Assembly (NCBI GenBank): GCA_947498505.1
Contig: CANMKG010000007.1
Coordinates: forward strand, 62,001 to 126,000
Direction of reading: 5' to 3'
Length of the DNA: 64,000 bases
From: an uncultured Maribacter sp.
Lineage (GTDB): Bacteria; Bacteroidota; Bacteroidia; Flavobacteriales; Flavobacteriaceae
The position numbers were made by a program, and so were the translations under genes. A model generated the notes under the pieces. That model was given only the letters and a program-made list of their open reading frames with translations. It searched no databases and was not told the origin of the DNA. Shown here piece after piece: positions 52,801 through 61,946 of the stretch; position 1 is the stretch's first letter; each line of letters starts with the position of its first letter.

Positions 52801-52844
52801 CAAAAATAGAATTATTATTTTGATTATTGACGCAAAAAGTCAAT
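52801..52844 (-). promoter_or_regulatory. Candidate promoter and operator of the sulfate assimilation operon
   Basis: On the minus strand TATTTTTG (52808-52801) matches TAnnTTTG and lies 42 bases before the DUF2061 start. Upstream is the palindrome ATTGAC-N7-GTCAAT (52826-52844), whose centre contains a TTTTTG that could act as the -33 element, though the spacing to the -7 (24 bases) is slightly long. The Rrf2 gene next door encodes the obvious candidate regulator. This assignment is inferred. Confidence 0.4.
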
Positions 52845-52960
52845 TAATATTACATAAATCCTATCGAATTAGTAGATTATTAAAAAAAAGTAGAATCAAT
52901 TGCGAATAATTTATACAATGAAGTGAGTTCGTGTAAAAAATTAATTCGGTTTAAATTAAT

Positions 52961-53374
52961 CTATTTAGAAAGAATATCTTCAAGCGTATTATTACGATAC
53001 ACCTTTAATGCACTGTCTCTAACTTGAAGCATTAACCTGTTTACAGTACAGGTATTTTCATCTGGGCAGTCGTCGCACTTTTCATAAAAATTAAGACTTA
53101 CACAAGGTACCATAGCTATAGGCCCTTCTAACACACGCATAATATCTGCCATTAAAATATCCACAGGCTTTTTTGCTAGATAATAACCTCCTCCTTTTCC
53201 TTTTTTAGAATTCAAAAACCCTGACTTACGAAGGGTAAGCAAAATACTTTCTAAAAACTTTTGAGAGATATTTTCCTCCTCCGCTATTTCCGCAATCTGC
53301 ACAGGTGTGTTTTCTTCCTTTGAAGCCAAATAAGAAAGCGCTTTTAAACCGTATTTAGTTTTTTTAGAGAGCAT
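52961..53374 (-). CDS. Rrf2-family transcriptional regulator (CymR/IscR-like)
   Basis: This 137-residue winged-helix protein begins at the ATG at 53374 (MLSKKTKYGLKALSYLA, the family start); the open frame upstream to 53410 is Phe-rich and unlike it. The recognition helix region is QKFLESILLTLRKSGFLNSKKGKGGGY. Four cysteines, C91, C100, C103 and C109, lie in the effector region (PCVSLNFYEKCDDCPDENTC), as in the iron-sulfur members. Lying between metZ and the sulfate operon, it may control cysteine/sulfur genes as CymR does. Confidence 0.9.
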   Translation of the reverse strand: MLSKKTKYGLKALSYLASKEENTPVQIAEIAEEENISQKFLESILLTLRKSGFLNSKKGKGGGYYLAKKPVDILMADIMRVLEGPIAMVPCVSLNFYEKCDDCPDENTCTVNRLMLQVRDSALKVYRNNTLEDILSK

Positions 53375-53470
53375 AATGCGAATATAGGAAAAATGGAAAT
53401 TAAAAAACAACCTCTTCTTCCTCTACTATATCCTAAAACTAATTTTAGTTCTTTAAAATAAACCAGGTAA

Positions 53471-54634
53471 TCACCCCAACGCCTGCTCAATATCAGCAAT
53501 TATATCATCAATATGCTCTAAACCAACAGAAATTCTGATAGAACCATCAGTGATACCGGAAGCCAACCTCTCCTCTTTTGTTAGTTTACTATGCGTTGTT
53601 GAAGCTGGGTGAGTCACTATACTTCTGGAGTCTCCCAAATTAGCAGATAACGATAACATTTTAATTGCATCAAAAAACTTTTTACCTGCTTCCACACCTC
53701 CTTCTACCTCAAAAGCCACTACGCATCCTCCTGCTTTCATTTGCTTTTTGGCAACTTGATACTTTGGATGCGATTTTAAAAACGGATACCTTACCCAATT
53801 AATTTTTTCATGCTTTTCCAAATATTCTGCAAGCTTCAACGCATTTTCACAATGTCTATCCACTCTTAAAGCCAAAGTTTCTAAACTTTTTGACAACACC
53901 CAAGCGTTAAAAGGAGAAAGAGCAGGGCCTGTTATTCTAGAAAATCGATACACCTTATCTACTAATTCTTTACTTCCTACCGTAATTCCTGCAAGAACTC
54001 TACCCTGACCATCCATTAATTTAGTTCCAGAATGTATTACTAAGTCTGCACCAAATTTTATAGGCTGTTGTAAATATGGAGAGGCAAAACAATTATCAAT
54101 TATTAAAATTAAATTGTGCTTTTTAGCTATTCTACCCAATACTTCTAAATCTACTACATCTACACCCGGATTGGTTGGTGTTTCTGCGTATAATATTTTA
54201 GTGGTCGGCTTTATTTTAGCCTCAATATTATCTAACTCATTAATGCTAAAGTAGTCGTATGATATATTCCATTTGGGGAAGAAATTCGCGAATAACGAAT
54301 GTGTTGACCCAAAAACACTTCCTGCAGAAAGTATATGGTCTCCACTATCTAATAACGACGCAAGCGTAGAAAAAACTGCCGCCATACCTGATGCAAAAGC
54401 AAAACCATCCTCTGCACCTTCCATTTTGCATACTTTATCAATAAATTCTGACGTATTTGGGTTAGAGTATCTAGAATATATATTTCTATCTTTTTCCTCA
54501 GCAAAAGACGCCCTCATATCTTCTGCATCCTCGAATACAAAACTGGAGGTAAGATACATTGGTGCGGAATGCTCCAAAAATTGAGAACGCTCTACTTGTG
54601 TTCTTATCGCTTCTGTTTCAAACTTTTTACTCAT
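53471..54634 (-). CDS. PLP-dependent O-acyl-homoserine sulfhydrylase (MetZ/MetB type)
   Basis: This is a Cys/Met metabolism PLP enzyme of 387 residues. It has YSRYSNPNT, ASGMAAVFSTL, and the PLP lysine K205 (HSGTKLMDGQG), as well as GDSRSIVTHPASTTH. It resembles O-succinylhomoserine sulfhydrylase (MetZ), which makes homocysteine from sulfide. Because the upstream gene encodes a MetX-type acetyltransferase domain, its natural substrate may be O-acetylhomoserine. Cystathionine synthase activity is also possible. It lies 49 bases after the fusion gene. Confidence 0.88.
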   Translation of the reverse strand: MSKKFETEAIRTQVERSQFLEHSAPMYLTSSFVFEDAEDMRASFAEEKDRNIYSRYSNPNTSEFIDKVCKMEGAEDGFAFASGMAAVFSTLASLLDSGDHILSAGSVFGSTHSLFANFFPKWNISYDYFSINELDNIEAKIKPTTKILYAETPTNPGVDVVDLEVLGRIAKKHNLILIIDNCFASPYLQQPIKFGADLVIHSGTKLMDGQGRVLAGITVGSKELVDKVYRFSRITGPALSPFNAWVLSKSLETLALRVDRHCENALKLAEYLEKHEKINWVRYPFLKSHPKYQVAKKQMKAGGCVVAFEVEGGVEAGKKFFDAIKMLSLSANLGDSRSIVTHPASTTHSKLTKEERLASGITDGSIRISVGLEHIDDIIADIEQALG

Positions 54635-54683
54635 CTATTTATTTTTTCTCCTTACTGTACCTAGTGACCACGTAAAGTAGGAA

Positions 54684-57600
54684 TTAACTTTTTTCTGCTA
54701 TGCGTAATATATCTCCAAAAACGCCTCTCGCGGTAACTGCCGAACCAGCTCCAGCACCTTGAATCACCAACGGATGCTCTCCGTACGATTCTGTGTAAAT
54801 CTCTATGATAGAATCAGACCCCTTAACCTGCCCTAAAGCACTTTCTTTAGGTACTGATATTAATTTTACGTCTAAAGTTCCTTTTTCTTTTTGAAGATTT
54901 CCATGTAAATCACCAACATATCGCATTACGTGATTTGGCTTTTGATTTTTCTTTATTTCGTTAAAGGTATCATCTAAAATTTCAAGATTATTCAAAAAAT
55001 TATTCACATCACCATCTTGTAAAATTGAAGGTATTAGGTTTTGAATATTTACATCTGAAAATTCGTTTCGTAAATCAAGCTCTCTAGCTAAAATCAGCAA
55101 TTTACGTCCAACATCATTCCCAGATAAATCTTCCCTTGGGTCTGGCTCCGTAAAGCCTTTTTTCATTGCATCTTTTAAAATAGATGAAAAAGGCACATTA
55201 ACCTCAGAAAAAGTATTAAATATATAACTCAACGACCCAGAAAACACTCCTTTTATTCGAGTAATATTTTCACCCGATAAGTGCAATAACTTAATAGTAT
55301 CTATTAAAGGTAAACCTGCTCCAACATTGGTTTCGTATAAATATTGTTTTTGATTTTTCGCCAGCTCCTCCCTTAACAGTTGATAATAATTAAAACCAAG
55401 CGTATTTGCTATTTTGTTTGAAGAAACAATATCAAATCCGTTTTCTACGAAGTCAAAATAATGAGCAACAAAATCCTCACTAGCTGTATTATCAACTACA
55501 ATTAAATTTTCTAAATGATTCTTTTTAGCAAATGCAAAAATATCCTCAACAACATAAGGCACTCCTTTTTTATCAATTAAAGTCTCCCAATTTTTAGGAA
55601 TACTTTTATCATTAAACAATACCTTTTTAGAATTTGCGATTGCAAATACATTAATGGCAATGCCTTTCCTTTTTTCAATAGTTTTTGAAGATTCCAAAAT
55701 TTGATTCACCAATGTTCCTCCAACATTTCCATGACCAAAAACTGCAACATTAACTTTTTTTGCGTTTCCGAAAACCTGACCATGCATTACATTTAATGCT
55801 TTGGTTAAATCAGATTTCTTAAGTACTAAACTCACGTTTTTTCCAGAGGCCGTATTATTAAATAACAACGGCACTATTTGGTTTTTTATCAGTGAATTAT
55901 AAGGTTTATGAAAAGTACTTAAATCTTGACCTACAATTGAAATCACCGAAACATCCTTCGTCAGCGTAATCATATTGATATCTTTCGACTCAAAATCGTT
56001 CGCAAATTCATTTTGCAATGCTCTTTTCGCCTGATTTGCCTGATTTTCTGTCACTACCAGCCCAATTCCTCTTTCAGAAGATCCTTGAGATATTATACTT
56101 ACATTAATTTGATTATCTCCTAGGGCTTTAAAAATTCGAGCATCCACCCCAACTTTTCCAAGTAAACCTCGCCCTTCTAGATTTACGAGCGCAACGTCTT
56201 CTATTACAGATAATGACCTAATACCCTCTTTACTTGTTTTCGCGCTAATTAAAGTCCCTTTATTATCGCTATTAAATGTATTTAAAATACGGAGCGGAAT
56301 ATTTTTTTCAATAAGGGGAATTATGGTTTTCGCATGAAGAATAGTTGCTCCAAAATTTGCTAGTTCATTAGCCTCTCCATAAGACAACTCCTCAATTCTT
56401 TTTGCGTCAGAAACCAAGTCTGGATTAGCAGTATAAATACCATCTACATGGGTATAATTTTGAAGTTCTTCGGCATCTAAAAAATTAGCTATTAGAGCAG
56501 CAGAATAATTACTTCCATTTCTACCCAAAGTAGTAGTTTCTTCATCAAGCGTTGAACCAATAAATCCAGTTATAATAGGCACAACATCTACACTTAACTC
56601 AGAAAACTTCCGCAATACATTCTCTTTAGATTGTGCCTCTAACACATTAGCTTCACCAAAAACATTATCTGTTTTAATCAGTTTTCTAGAGTCAATATAC
56701 TGAGCATTAACACCTTTTCCTATAAGCAATTTAGCTACCAACTTTACAGAAATTAGTTCTCCAAAAGCTAATACCTGGTCTTTTATTTTTGCACTATAAT
56801 CTCCTAATAAAGAAACCCCCTCAAACAACTGATATAAAGCAGCGAACTCTTCTGAAAGATTAACATTTTTGTAATTTTTAGATTGATATTCTTCAAAAGC
56901 TGTAAAATCATCAGAATAGTTTTCACCATTTGCGGCCTTTTCTAAAATAGCTTCGAGTTGATCTGTAGCTTTTTCTCTTGCAGACAACACCACAGCAATA
57001 TTTTCACCACTATCAACCTTTGAAGAAATAATGTTAAGCACATGCCCTAACCCTTCTCCATTACTTAGTGATTTTCCTCCAAATTTCAACACTTTAATTT
57101 TACCCGATCTGCTATTTTTATTAAAAATACCATTCAGCAATTTTTGCATTTGGTCAAACTCAATTAAAAAAGCATCATGACCATGAAGTGATTGCACCTC
57201 TCCGTAGGTAACATTACTATTTGCCTGTGCTAATCTTTTAAAAGTGTCTTTGTTTTCTTTTGCTGTAAAAAACAAATCTGAGTCTACTCCTATAATATGA
57301 ATATTAGTATCACTCTTTTGCAACCTAACAAAAGCTTGCTCACCCTCTCTGCTAATATCTATTGTTTTAAGTAATTGATTCATTAGCTTATACGCGGAAA
57401 GCTGAAAACGTTCTTTTAACTTTTCTCCATGATGCGTTAGCCAACTTTCCACGTTAAAAACCTGAAGCTCCTCATTGGTACTTCGTTTAAAACGTTCATT
57501 AAAAGATTCTGGCGTTCTATAACATAACATCGCATGCATGCGCGCATCATGCACTGGTTGCTTTGAATTCACCAAAAACTGTTCTTGTATTTGACAATTG

Positions 57601-58070
57601 GCTATCAACCAATCTGTTGACTTCCAATCAGACGCTACAGGGATTAAATGTTGTGTTAAACTAGGATTAAGAGCTGCCATTTCCCATGCAATACCTCCTC
57701 CCATAGAACCTCCAAGAAGCGCAAATATTTTATCTATTTTTAACTCCCGAAGTCCTTGCAAAAATATTCTAGCAACATCACCTGCTATAAAATCTTTATA
57801 GTTTTCAATAACAAAACCATCATGTCCATTACCTGGCACATTAAATGCCAGTATAGTATAACGATTTGTATCAATACATTTTCCTTCACCAACAAGTGCA
57901 GACCACCATCCATCTTTACCCGTTACATTTGAGTTACCTGTTAATGCATGATTAATTACAACTATAGGCGCCTCATGCAAAGGCTTTCCAAACAACTGAT
58001 ATGACAATGATATGTCTTGCGAAACACCACTATAAGTAGTATAATTTTCAATAGTCAGGTGATGTAACAT
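54684..58070 (-). CDS. Trifunctional fusion: MetX-like acyltransferase, aspartokinase, homoserine dehydrogenase
   Basis: This 1128-residue protein joins three steps from aspartate to acyl-homoserine. Residues about 1-315 are an alpha/beta-fold homoserine O-acetyltransferase-like domain (nucleophile Ser122 in GGSMGG, Asp263 or 265, His298 in GHDAFL). Residues about 325-770 are aspartokinase with two ACT domains. Residues about 771-1128 are homoserine dehydrogenase (FGHGNVGG, NKIANT, TNVGAGLPLI, DPREDLSG). In the kinase the canonical KFGGTS is KFGGKS (329-334) and GRxGSDYS is GRNGSNYS (516-523), so its activity needs checking. It is under the SAM-I riboswitch of the metY unit, 27 bases after metY. 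Confidence 0.93.
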   Translation of the reverse strand: MLHHLTIENYTTYSGVSQDISLSYQLFGKPLHEAPIVVINHALTGNSNVTGKDGWWSALVGEGKCIDTNRYTILAFNVPGNGHDGFVIENYKDFIAGDVARIFLQGLRELKIDKIFALLGGSMGGGIAWEMAALNPSLTQHLIPVASDWKSTDWLIANCQIQEQFLVNSKQPVHDARMHAMLCYRTPESFNERFKRSTNEELQVFNVESWLTHHGEKLKERFQLSAYKLMNQLLKTIDISREGEQAFVRLQKSDTNIHIIGVDSDLFFTAKENKDTFKRLAQANSNVTYGEVQSLHGHDAFLIEFDQMQKLLNGIFNKNSRSGKIKVLKFGGKSLSNGEGLGHVLNIISSKVDSGENIAVVLSAREKATDQLEAILEKAANGENYSDDFTAFEEYQSKNYKNVNLSEEFAALYQLFEGVSLLGDYSAKIKDQVLAFGELISVKLVAKLLIGKGVNAQYIDSRKLIKTDNVFGEANVLEAQSKENVLRKFSELSVDVVPIITGFIGSTLDEETTTLGRNGSNYSAALIANFLDAEELQNYTHVDGIYTANPDLVSDAKRIEELSYGEANELANFGATILHAKTIIPLIEKNIPLRILNTFNSDNKGTLISAKTSKEGIRSLSVIEDVALVNLEGRGLLGKVGVDARIFKALGDNQINVSIISQGSSERGIGLVVTENQANQAKRALQNEFANDFESKDINMITLTKDVSVISIVGQDLSTFHKPYNSLIKNQIVPLLFNNTASGKNVSLVLKKSDLTKALNVMHGQVFGNAKKVNVAVFGHGNVGGTLVNQILESSKTIEKRKGIAINVFAIANSKKVLFNDKSIPKNWETLIDKKGVPYVVEDIFAFAKKNHLENLIVVDNTASEDFVAHYFDFVENGFDIVSSNKIANTLGFNYYQLLREELAKNQKQYLYETNVGAGLPLIDTIKLLHLSGENITRIKGVFSGSLSYIFNTFSEVNVPFSSILKDAMKKGFTEPDPREDLSGNDVGRKLLILARELDLRNEFSDVNIQNLIPSILQDGDVNNFLNNLEILDDTFNEIKKNQKPNHVMRYVGDLHGNLQKEKGTLDVKLISVPKESALGQVKGSDSIIEIYTESYGEHPLVIQGAGAGSAVTARGVFGDILRIAEKS

Positions 58071-58097
58071 TATATTCTTTTTAGTATAAAATAATTT

Positions 58098-59375
58098 CTA
58101 GCTAATTTGTTCAAAGGCTTGTGTTAAATCTGCCTTTAAATCTTCAATATCTTCTAACCCAACAGATAATCGAATTAAATCCTGACCAACACCTGCCCCC
58201 TCTTGTTGTTCTACTGTTAACTGTTGGTGTGTAGTACTTGCTGGGTGTATTATTAATGACTTAGTGTCTCCAATGTTGGCTAGTAAAGAAAATATTTGAG
58301 TAGCATCAGTAACTTTTTTAGCTGCTTCAAAACCTCCTTTTACTCCAAAGGTAACCAAACCACTTTGACCCTTAGGTAAATATTCTTTAGCTAAATCATA
58401 GTATTTATTGCTTTTTAACCCTGGATAATTTACCCAAGCAACTTCTTCTCTACTTTCTAACCACGTAGCTAGTTCCAAAGCATTTTCACTATGTTGCTTT
58501 ACTCTTACGGACAACGTTTCTAATCCTTGAATTATCTGAAAAGCATTATACGGGCTTAAGGCTCCACCGAAATCTCTTAACCCTTCCAAAATTAACTTAA
58601 ATGTAAAAGCAGCAGCACCAAGAGCCTCACTATATACTAAACCATGATACCCAGCTGAAGGCTCTGTAAATTCAGGAAATTTACCATTTGTCCAATCAAA
58701 AGTACCCGCATCAATTATTGCACCACCTAAAGAAGTTCCCTGACCTCCAATGTATTTTGTTAAAGAATGAATAACCAAGTTAGCTCCGTGTTCAATTGGA
58801 TTTAACAATGCTGGTGTTGCTACCGTGTTATCAACAATAAAAGGAACTTCAGCCGCTTTTGCCTCTTTAGATATTGCTTTTAAATCTAAAACATCTAGCT
58901 TAGGGTTTCCTAAAGATTCTACGAAAAACGCTCTTGTATTATCTTGAACAGCATTTTTAAAATTTTCAGGATTTGACGCATCAACAAAAGTGGTTGTGAT
59001 ACCTAGTCTAGGTAAGGTTACATTTAACAAGTTAAAAGTACCACCGTATAAACTACCAGAAGCCACAATATGGTCCCCTGCTTTTAACAAGGTCAATAAT
59101 CCCGTTGAAATTGCAGAAGTACCTGACGCAAATACCACTGCCCCAACTCCACCTTCAACTGCTGCTAATCTATTTTGTAATATTTCATTGGTAGGGTTAT
59201 TTAATCGTGTATAAATAAAACCCAGTTCTTTTAAGGCAAATAAATTTGCAGCATGATCTGTATCATTAAAAACATATGATGATGTCTGATAAATTGGAAC
59301 AGCTCTAGTGCCAGAAGTTTGCGTTGTATCATGCCCTACATGTAACGCATTTGTTGAAATTTTTTGATTGCTCAT
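58098..59375 (-). CDS. metY: O-acetylhomoserine sulfhydrylase MetY
   Basis: MetY makes homocysteine directly from O-acetylhomoserine and sulfide. The 425-residue PLP enzyme starts TNALHVGHDTTQTSGTRAVPIYQT. It has the PLP lysine K207 (HSLTKYIGGQG) and the C-terminal HPASTTHQQL. The larger size and the central SLGGAIIDAGTFDW insert set it apart from the MetZ-type gene at 53471. It is first in its unit; the SAM-I riboswitch lies 135 bases upstream. Confidence 0.94.
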   Translation of the reverse strand: MSNQKISTNALHVGHDTTQTSGTRAVPIYQTSSYVFNDTDHAANLFALKELGFIYTRLNNPTNEILQNRLAAVEGGVGAVVFASGTSAISTGLLTLLKAGDHIVASGSLYGGTFNLLNVTLPRLGITTTFVDASNPENFKNAVQDNTRAFFVESLGNPKLDVLDLKAISKEAKAAEVPFIVDNTVATPALLNPIEHGANLVIHSLTKYIGGQGTSLGGAIIDAGTFDWTNGKFPEFTEPSAGYHGLVYSEALGAAAFTFKLILEGLRDFGGALSPYNAFQIIQGLETLSVRVKQHSENALELATWLESREEVAWVNYPGLKSNKYYDLAKEYLPKGQSGLVTFGVKGGFEAAKKVTDATQIFSLLANIGDTKSLIIHPASTTHQQLTVEQQEGAGVGQDLIRLSVGLEDIEDLKADLTQAFEQIS

Positions 59376-59483
59376 GATTTTTTGACTTTTTAATTATTAA
59401 AATTTTATTAAAAAATCCAAACCCTTAACTGCGGACATTGCAATTAGGTAAAATCAAAGAGTTAAAAAGAAATTAAGAAAACC

Positions 59484-59502
59484 ATTACCTTAATTTGGTA
59501 AT
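59484..59502 (-). other. Hairpin between the metY riboswitch and metY
   Basis: ATTACC (59484-59489) pairs with GGTAAT (59497-59502) across seven bases, starting just downstream of the riboswitch on the minus strand. It lacks a continuous T run. It may belong to the expression platform. Confidence 0.35.
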
Positions 59503-59509
59503 TTGTTTT

Positions 59510-59622
59510 GTTATCTGCCTAAAAAACCAATTAAGGTTCTCGGTAGAATTTAGCACCTTCTTTGACAGACAAAGGGTTGCTAAGGTTTCACAGGGTCTAA
59601 TCCCTCCACCTTTCTTGATAAC
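59510..59622 (-). ncRNA. SAM-I (S-box) riboswitch upstream of metY
   Basis: On the minus strand the blocks GGTGGAGGGATTAGACCC, TGTGAAACCTTAGCAACC and GGTGCTAAATTC match the S-box consensus and nearly repeat the metH copy. P1 closes with GATAAC (59622-59617) and GTTATC (59515-59510). P4 is an AACC-TTAATT-GGTT hairpin. It controls metY, the MetX-aspartokinase-homoserine dehydrogenase fusion and probably metZ. It therefore makes an aspartokinase SAM-responsive. Confidence 0.94.
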
Positions 59623-59652
59623 TATTCAATACGTGTTTGAACTTTTGAACTG

Positions 59653-59660
59653 CAAATATA
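59653..59660 (-). promoter_or_regulatory. -7 promoter element of the metY unit
   Basis: TATATTTG on the minus strand matches TAnnTTTG exactly and lies 31 bases upstream of the riboswitch P1 helix. A TTG -33 element is not evident. Confidence 0.55.
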
Positions 59661-59743
59661 TAGCCTGAATTTTAAATTATCCTAATTTTTTAAAGAAAAT
59701 ATTATCCTAGGAAACAAAATCCTTGAAATTACTTAAACACCTA

Positions 59744-61000
59744 TTAAAGGTTGAAAGCATTTTTTACCACTTCCACCATGTCTAATTTTTCCCAAGTAAA
59801 TAACTCTACTTCTTTTTCGACTCTGCCATTATAAGGAGATTCAAATACTTTTGTAATTGTTTGCGGTGTCTTCCCCATATGCCCATAAGCAGCTGTCTCT
59901 AAATAAATTGGATTACGTAATTTTAAACGCTCTTCTATTGCAAACGGACGCATATCAAACAAAGCAGCTACTTTTTCCGCAATTTGACCATCTGCCAAAT
60001 CCACATTAGAAGTACCATAAGTATCTACGAAAATTGATGTTGGTTCTACAACACCAATTGCATAACTTACCTGAACTAATATTTCATCTGAAACACCAGC
60101 AGCAACTAAATTTTTAGCAATATGTCTTGACGCGTACGCTGCGCTACGATCAACTTTACTAGGATCTTTACCGCTAAATGCTCCACCACCATGGGCTCCT
60201 TTTCCTCCATAGGTATCTACAATAATTTTACGACCTGTTAATCCTGTATCTCCATGCGGACCTCCAATTACGAATTTACCTGTTGGATTTATATGATATT
60301 TAATTTGATCATCAAACAAAGCCTGAATGTGTTCTGGTAATTGAGACTTAACTCTTGGTATTAAAATTGCAACAATGTCTTCTTTAATTTTAGATAACAT
60401 TACCTCATCATTAACATCAAAAGCATCATGCTGTGTTGATACTACAATTGTATCTATACGTTGTGGAACATTATCGTCTGAATACTCAATAGTAACTTGA
60501 GATTTTGCATCGGGTCGCAAATAATTAATTTCTTTATTTTCTCTTCTTAATTCCGCTAAAACTTTAAGAATTTTATGCGAAATATCTAAGGCTAAAGGCA
60601 TATAATTCTCCGTTTCCTTAGTCGCATAACCAAACATCATTCCTTGGTCACCAGCTCCTTGAGCTTCTTTTTCTCCTCTATCAACTCCTTGATTAATATC
60701 TTGAGACTGCTCGTGAATAAGAGATATTACCCCACAAGAATCCCCGCTAAATTGATATTCTCCTTTGGTGTATCCAATTTTATTGATAACATTTCTAGCA
60801 ATATTTTGTACGTCGAGATAAGTATTACTTTTTACTTCTCCGGCTAAAACAACTTGCCCAGTAGTCACCAAAGTTTCACAAGCCACCTTGCTCTCTGGAT
60901 CAAAAGCTAAAAAACTATCTAAAAGCGCATCACTAATTTGATCAGCAACTTTATCTGGGTGCCCTTCACTAACGGACTCCGATGTAAACAAATACGACAT
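59744..61000 (-). CDS. metK: S-adenosylmethionine synthetase MetK
   Basis: MetK makes SAM from methionine and ATP. The 418-residue protein has the N-terminal [22 protein letters not shown] (ATP/methionine binding), [12 protein letters not shown], the P-loop-like [18 protein letters not shown], and a normal C-terminus. It is longer than the E. coli enzyme by about 35 residues, with an insert in the middle domain. It is monocistronic and preceded by a SAM-II type riboswitch. Confidence 0.97.
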   Translation of the reverse strand: MSYLFTSESVSEGHPDKVADQISDALLDSFLAFDPESKVACETLVTTGQVVLAGEVKSNTYLDVQNIARNVINKIGYTKGEYQFSGDSCGVISLIHEQSQDINQGVDRGEKEAQGAGDQGMMFGYATKETENYMPLALDISHKILKVLAELRRENKEINYLRPDAKSQVTIEYSDDNVPQRIDTIVVSTQHDAFDVNDEVMLSKIKEDIVAILIPRVKSQLPEHIQALFDDQIKYHINPTGKFVIGGPHGDTGLTGRKIIVDTYGGKGAHGGGAFSGKDPSKVDRSAAYASRHIAKNLVAAGVSDEILVQVSYAIGVVEPTSIFVDTYGTSNVDLADGQIAEKVAALFDMRPFAIEERLKLRNPIYLETAAYGHMGKTPQTITKVFESPYNGRVEKEVELFTWEKLDMVEVVKNAFNL

Positions 61001-61054
61001 AATAAAATTTTAAGAAGAAAACTATCTGAAGAAACCTAATACTAATTGATACTA

Positions 61055-61075
61055 ACACCCCTACATTTAGGGTGT
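61055..61075 (-). other. Hairpin between the SAM-II element and metK
   Basis: ACACCC (61055-61060) pairs with GGGTGT (61070-61075) around a nine-base loop. It lies just downstream of the SAM-II aptamer and has no T run, so it is probably part of the leader fold, not a terminator. Confidence 0.35.
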
Positions 61076-61077
61076 AA

Positions 61078-61127
61078 CATCTGTTTTAGCATTTTTGGAG
61101 GTTGCAAGCAGTCAAATCTTTCCTCAT
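61078..61127 (-). ncRNA. SAM-II (SAM-alpha) type riboswitch upstream of metK
   Basis: On the minus strand the blocks GATTTGACTG, CTTGCAACCTC and AAAAATGCTAAAACAG match the SAM-II consensus (GAUUUAACCG, UUGCA, GCUAAA). P1 is GAGG (61125-61122) with CCTC (61101-61098). The pseudoknot can form between CTG (61111-61109) in the loop and CAG (61083-61081) in the 3' tail, with GCA and TGC also complementary, as in the SAM-II structure. It lies about 80 bases before the metK ATG. It would lower metK expression when SAM is high. Confidence 0.85.
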
Positions 61128-61138
61128 TATTGTGAATG

Positions 61139-61146
61139 CAAAAGTA
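61139..61146 (-). promoter_or_regulatory. -7 promoter element of metK
   Basis: TACTTTTG on the minus strand matches TAnnTTTG. The predicted start (about 61132) lies five bases before the SAM-II element, so the aptamer would be at the very 5' end of the message. No clear -33 TTG is visible. Confidence 0.5.
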
Positions 61147-61331
61147 AGTAAATTGTAATTATTTACTAATCATTTAAAGAAAACATTATATAACATATAT
61201 AAATTTTTTATTACATCGAAAGTGTCTATTTTTTCATCGGATATCACAATAAAGATTTTACCATCGTTGTGATAACTTGTATATTGTGAGGCATTATTTA
61301 ATTACACCATTTTAACTATAAACTTTTTTTT

Positions 61332-61946
61332 ATGCATATTGCTGTCGCAGGGAACATTGGAGCAGGAAAAACAACATTAACCAAACTACTATCTAAACAT
61401 TTTAGATGGGAGGCAAATTTTGAAGATGTTGTTGATAACCCTTATCTGGATGATTTTTACAATCAAATGGAGCGATGGAGTTTTAACCTTCAAATTTATT
61501 TTCTAAACAGTAGATTTAGACAGATACTACAAATAAGAGAAAGCGGCGAAGACACCATTCAAGATAGAACCATTTATGAGGACGCTCACATTTTTGCACC
61601 CAATTTACATGCTATGGGTTTAATGACCAATCGCGACTTCAACAATTACTCTAGTTTATTTGAATTAATGGAGTCATTGGTTCAACCGCCAGATTTGTTA
61701 ATATACCTACGCAGCTCTATACCTAATCTGGTAAAGCAAATTCATAAAAGAGGTCGAGAATACGAAAACACAATTTCCATTGAATATTTAAGTAGACTCA
61801 ATGAACGTTATGAAGCTTGGATTCATGGTTATGACAAAGGAAAACTTTTAATTATTGATGTAGATGAATTAGATTTTGTTGATGACCCTGAAGATTTAGG
61901 CAGTGTTATTAATAAGATTGATGCAGAAATTAACGGTTTATTCTAA
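61332..61946 (+). CDS. Deoxynucleoside kinase
   Basis: This 204-residue kinase of the dCK/dGK family phosphorylates deoxynucleosides for salvage. It has the P-loop GNIGAGKTT (7-15) and the DRTIYEDAHIFA segment (the E/DRS motif). A lid-region arginine segment, HKRGREYENTISIEYL, is also present. Which nucleoside it prefers is not clear. The stop overlaps the next ATG by one base (TAATG), which couples it to the PepE-like gene. Confidence 0.92.
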   Translation: MHIAVAGNIGAGKTTLTKLLSKHFRWEANFEDVVDNPYLDDFYNQMERWSFNLQIYFLNSRFRQILQIRESGEDTIQDRTIYEDAHIFAPNLHAMGLMTNRDFNNYSSLFELMESLVQPPDLLIYLRSSIPNLVKQIHKRGREYENTISIEYLSRLNERYEAWIHGYDKGKLLIIDVDELDFVDDPEDLGSVINKIDAEINGLF

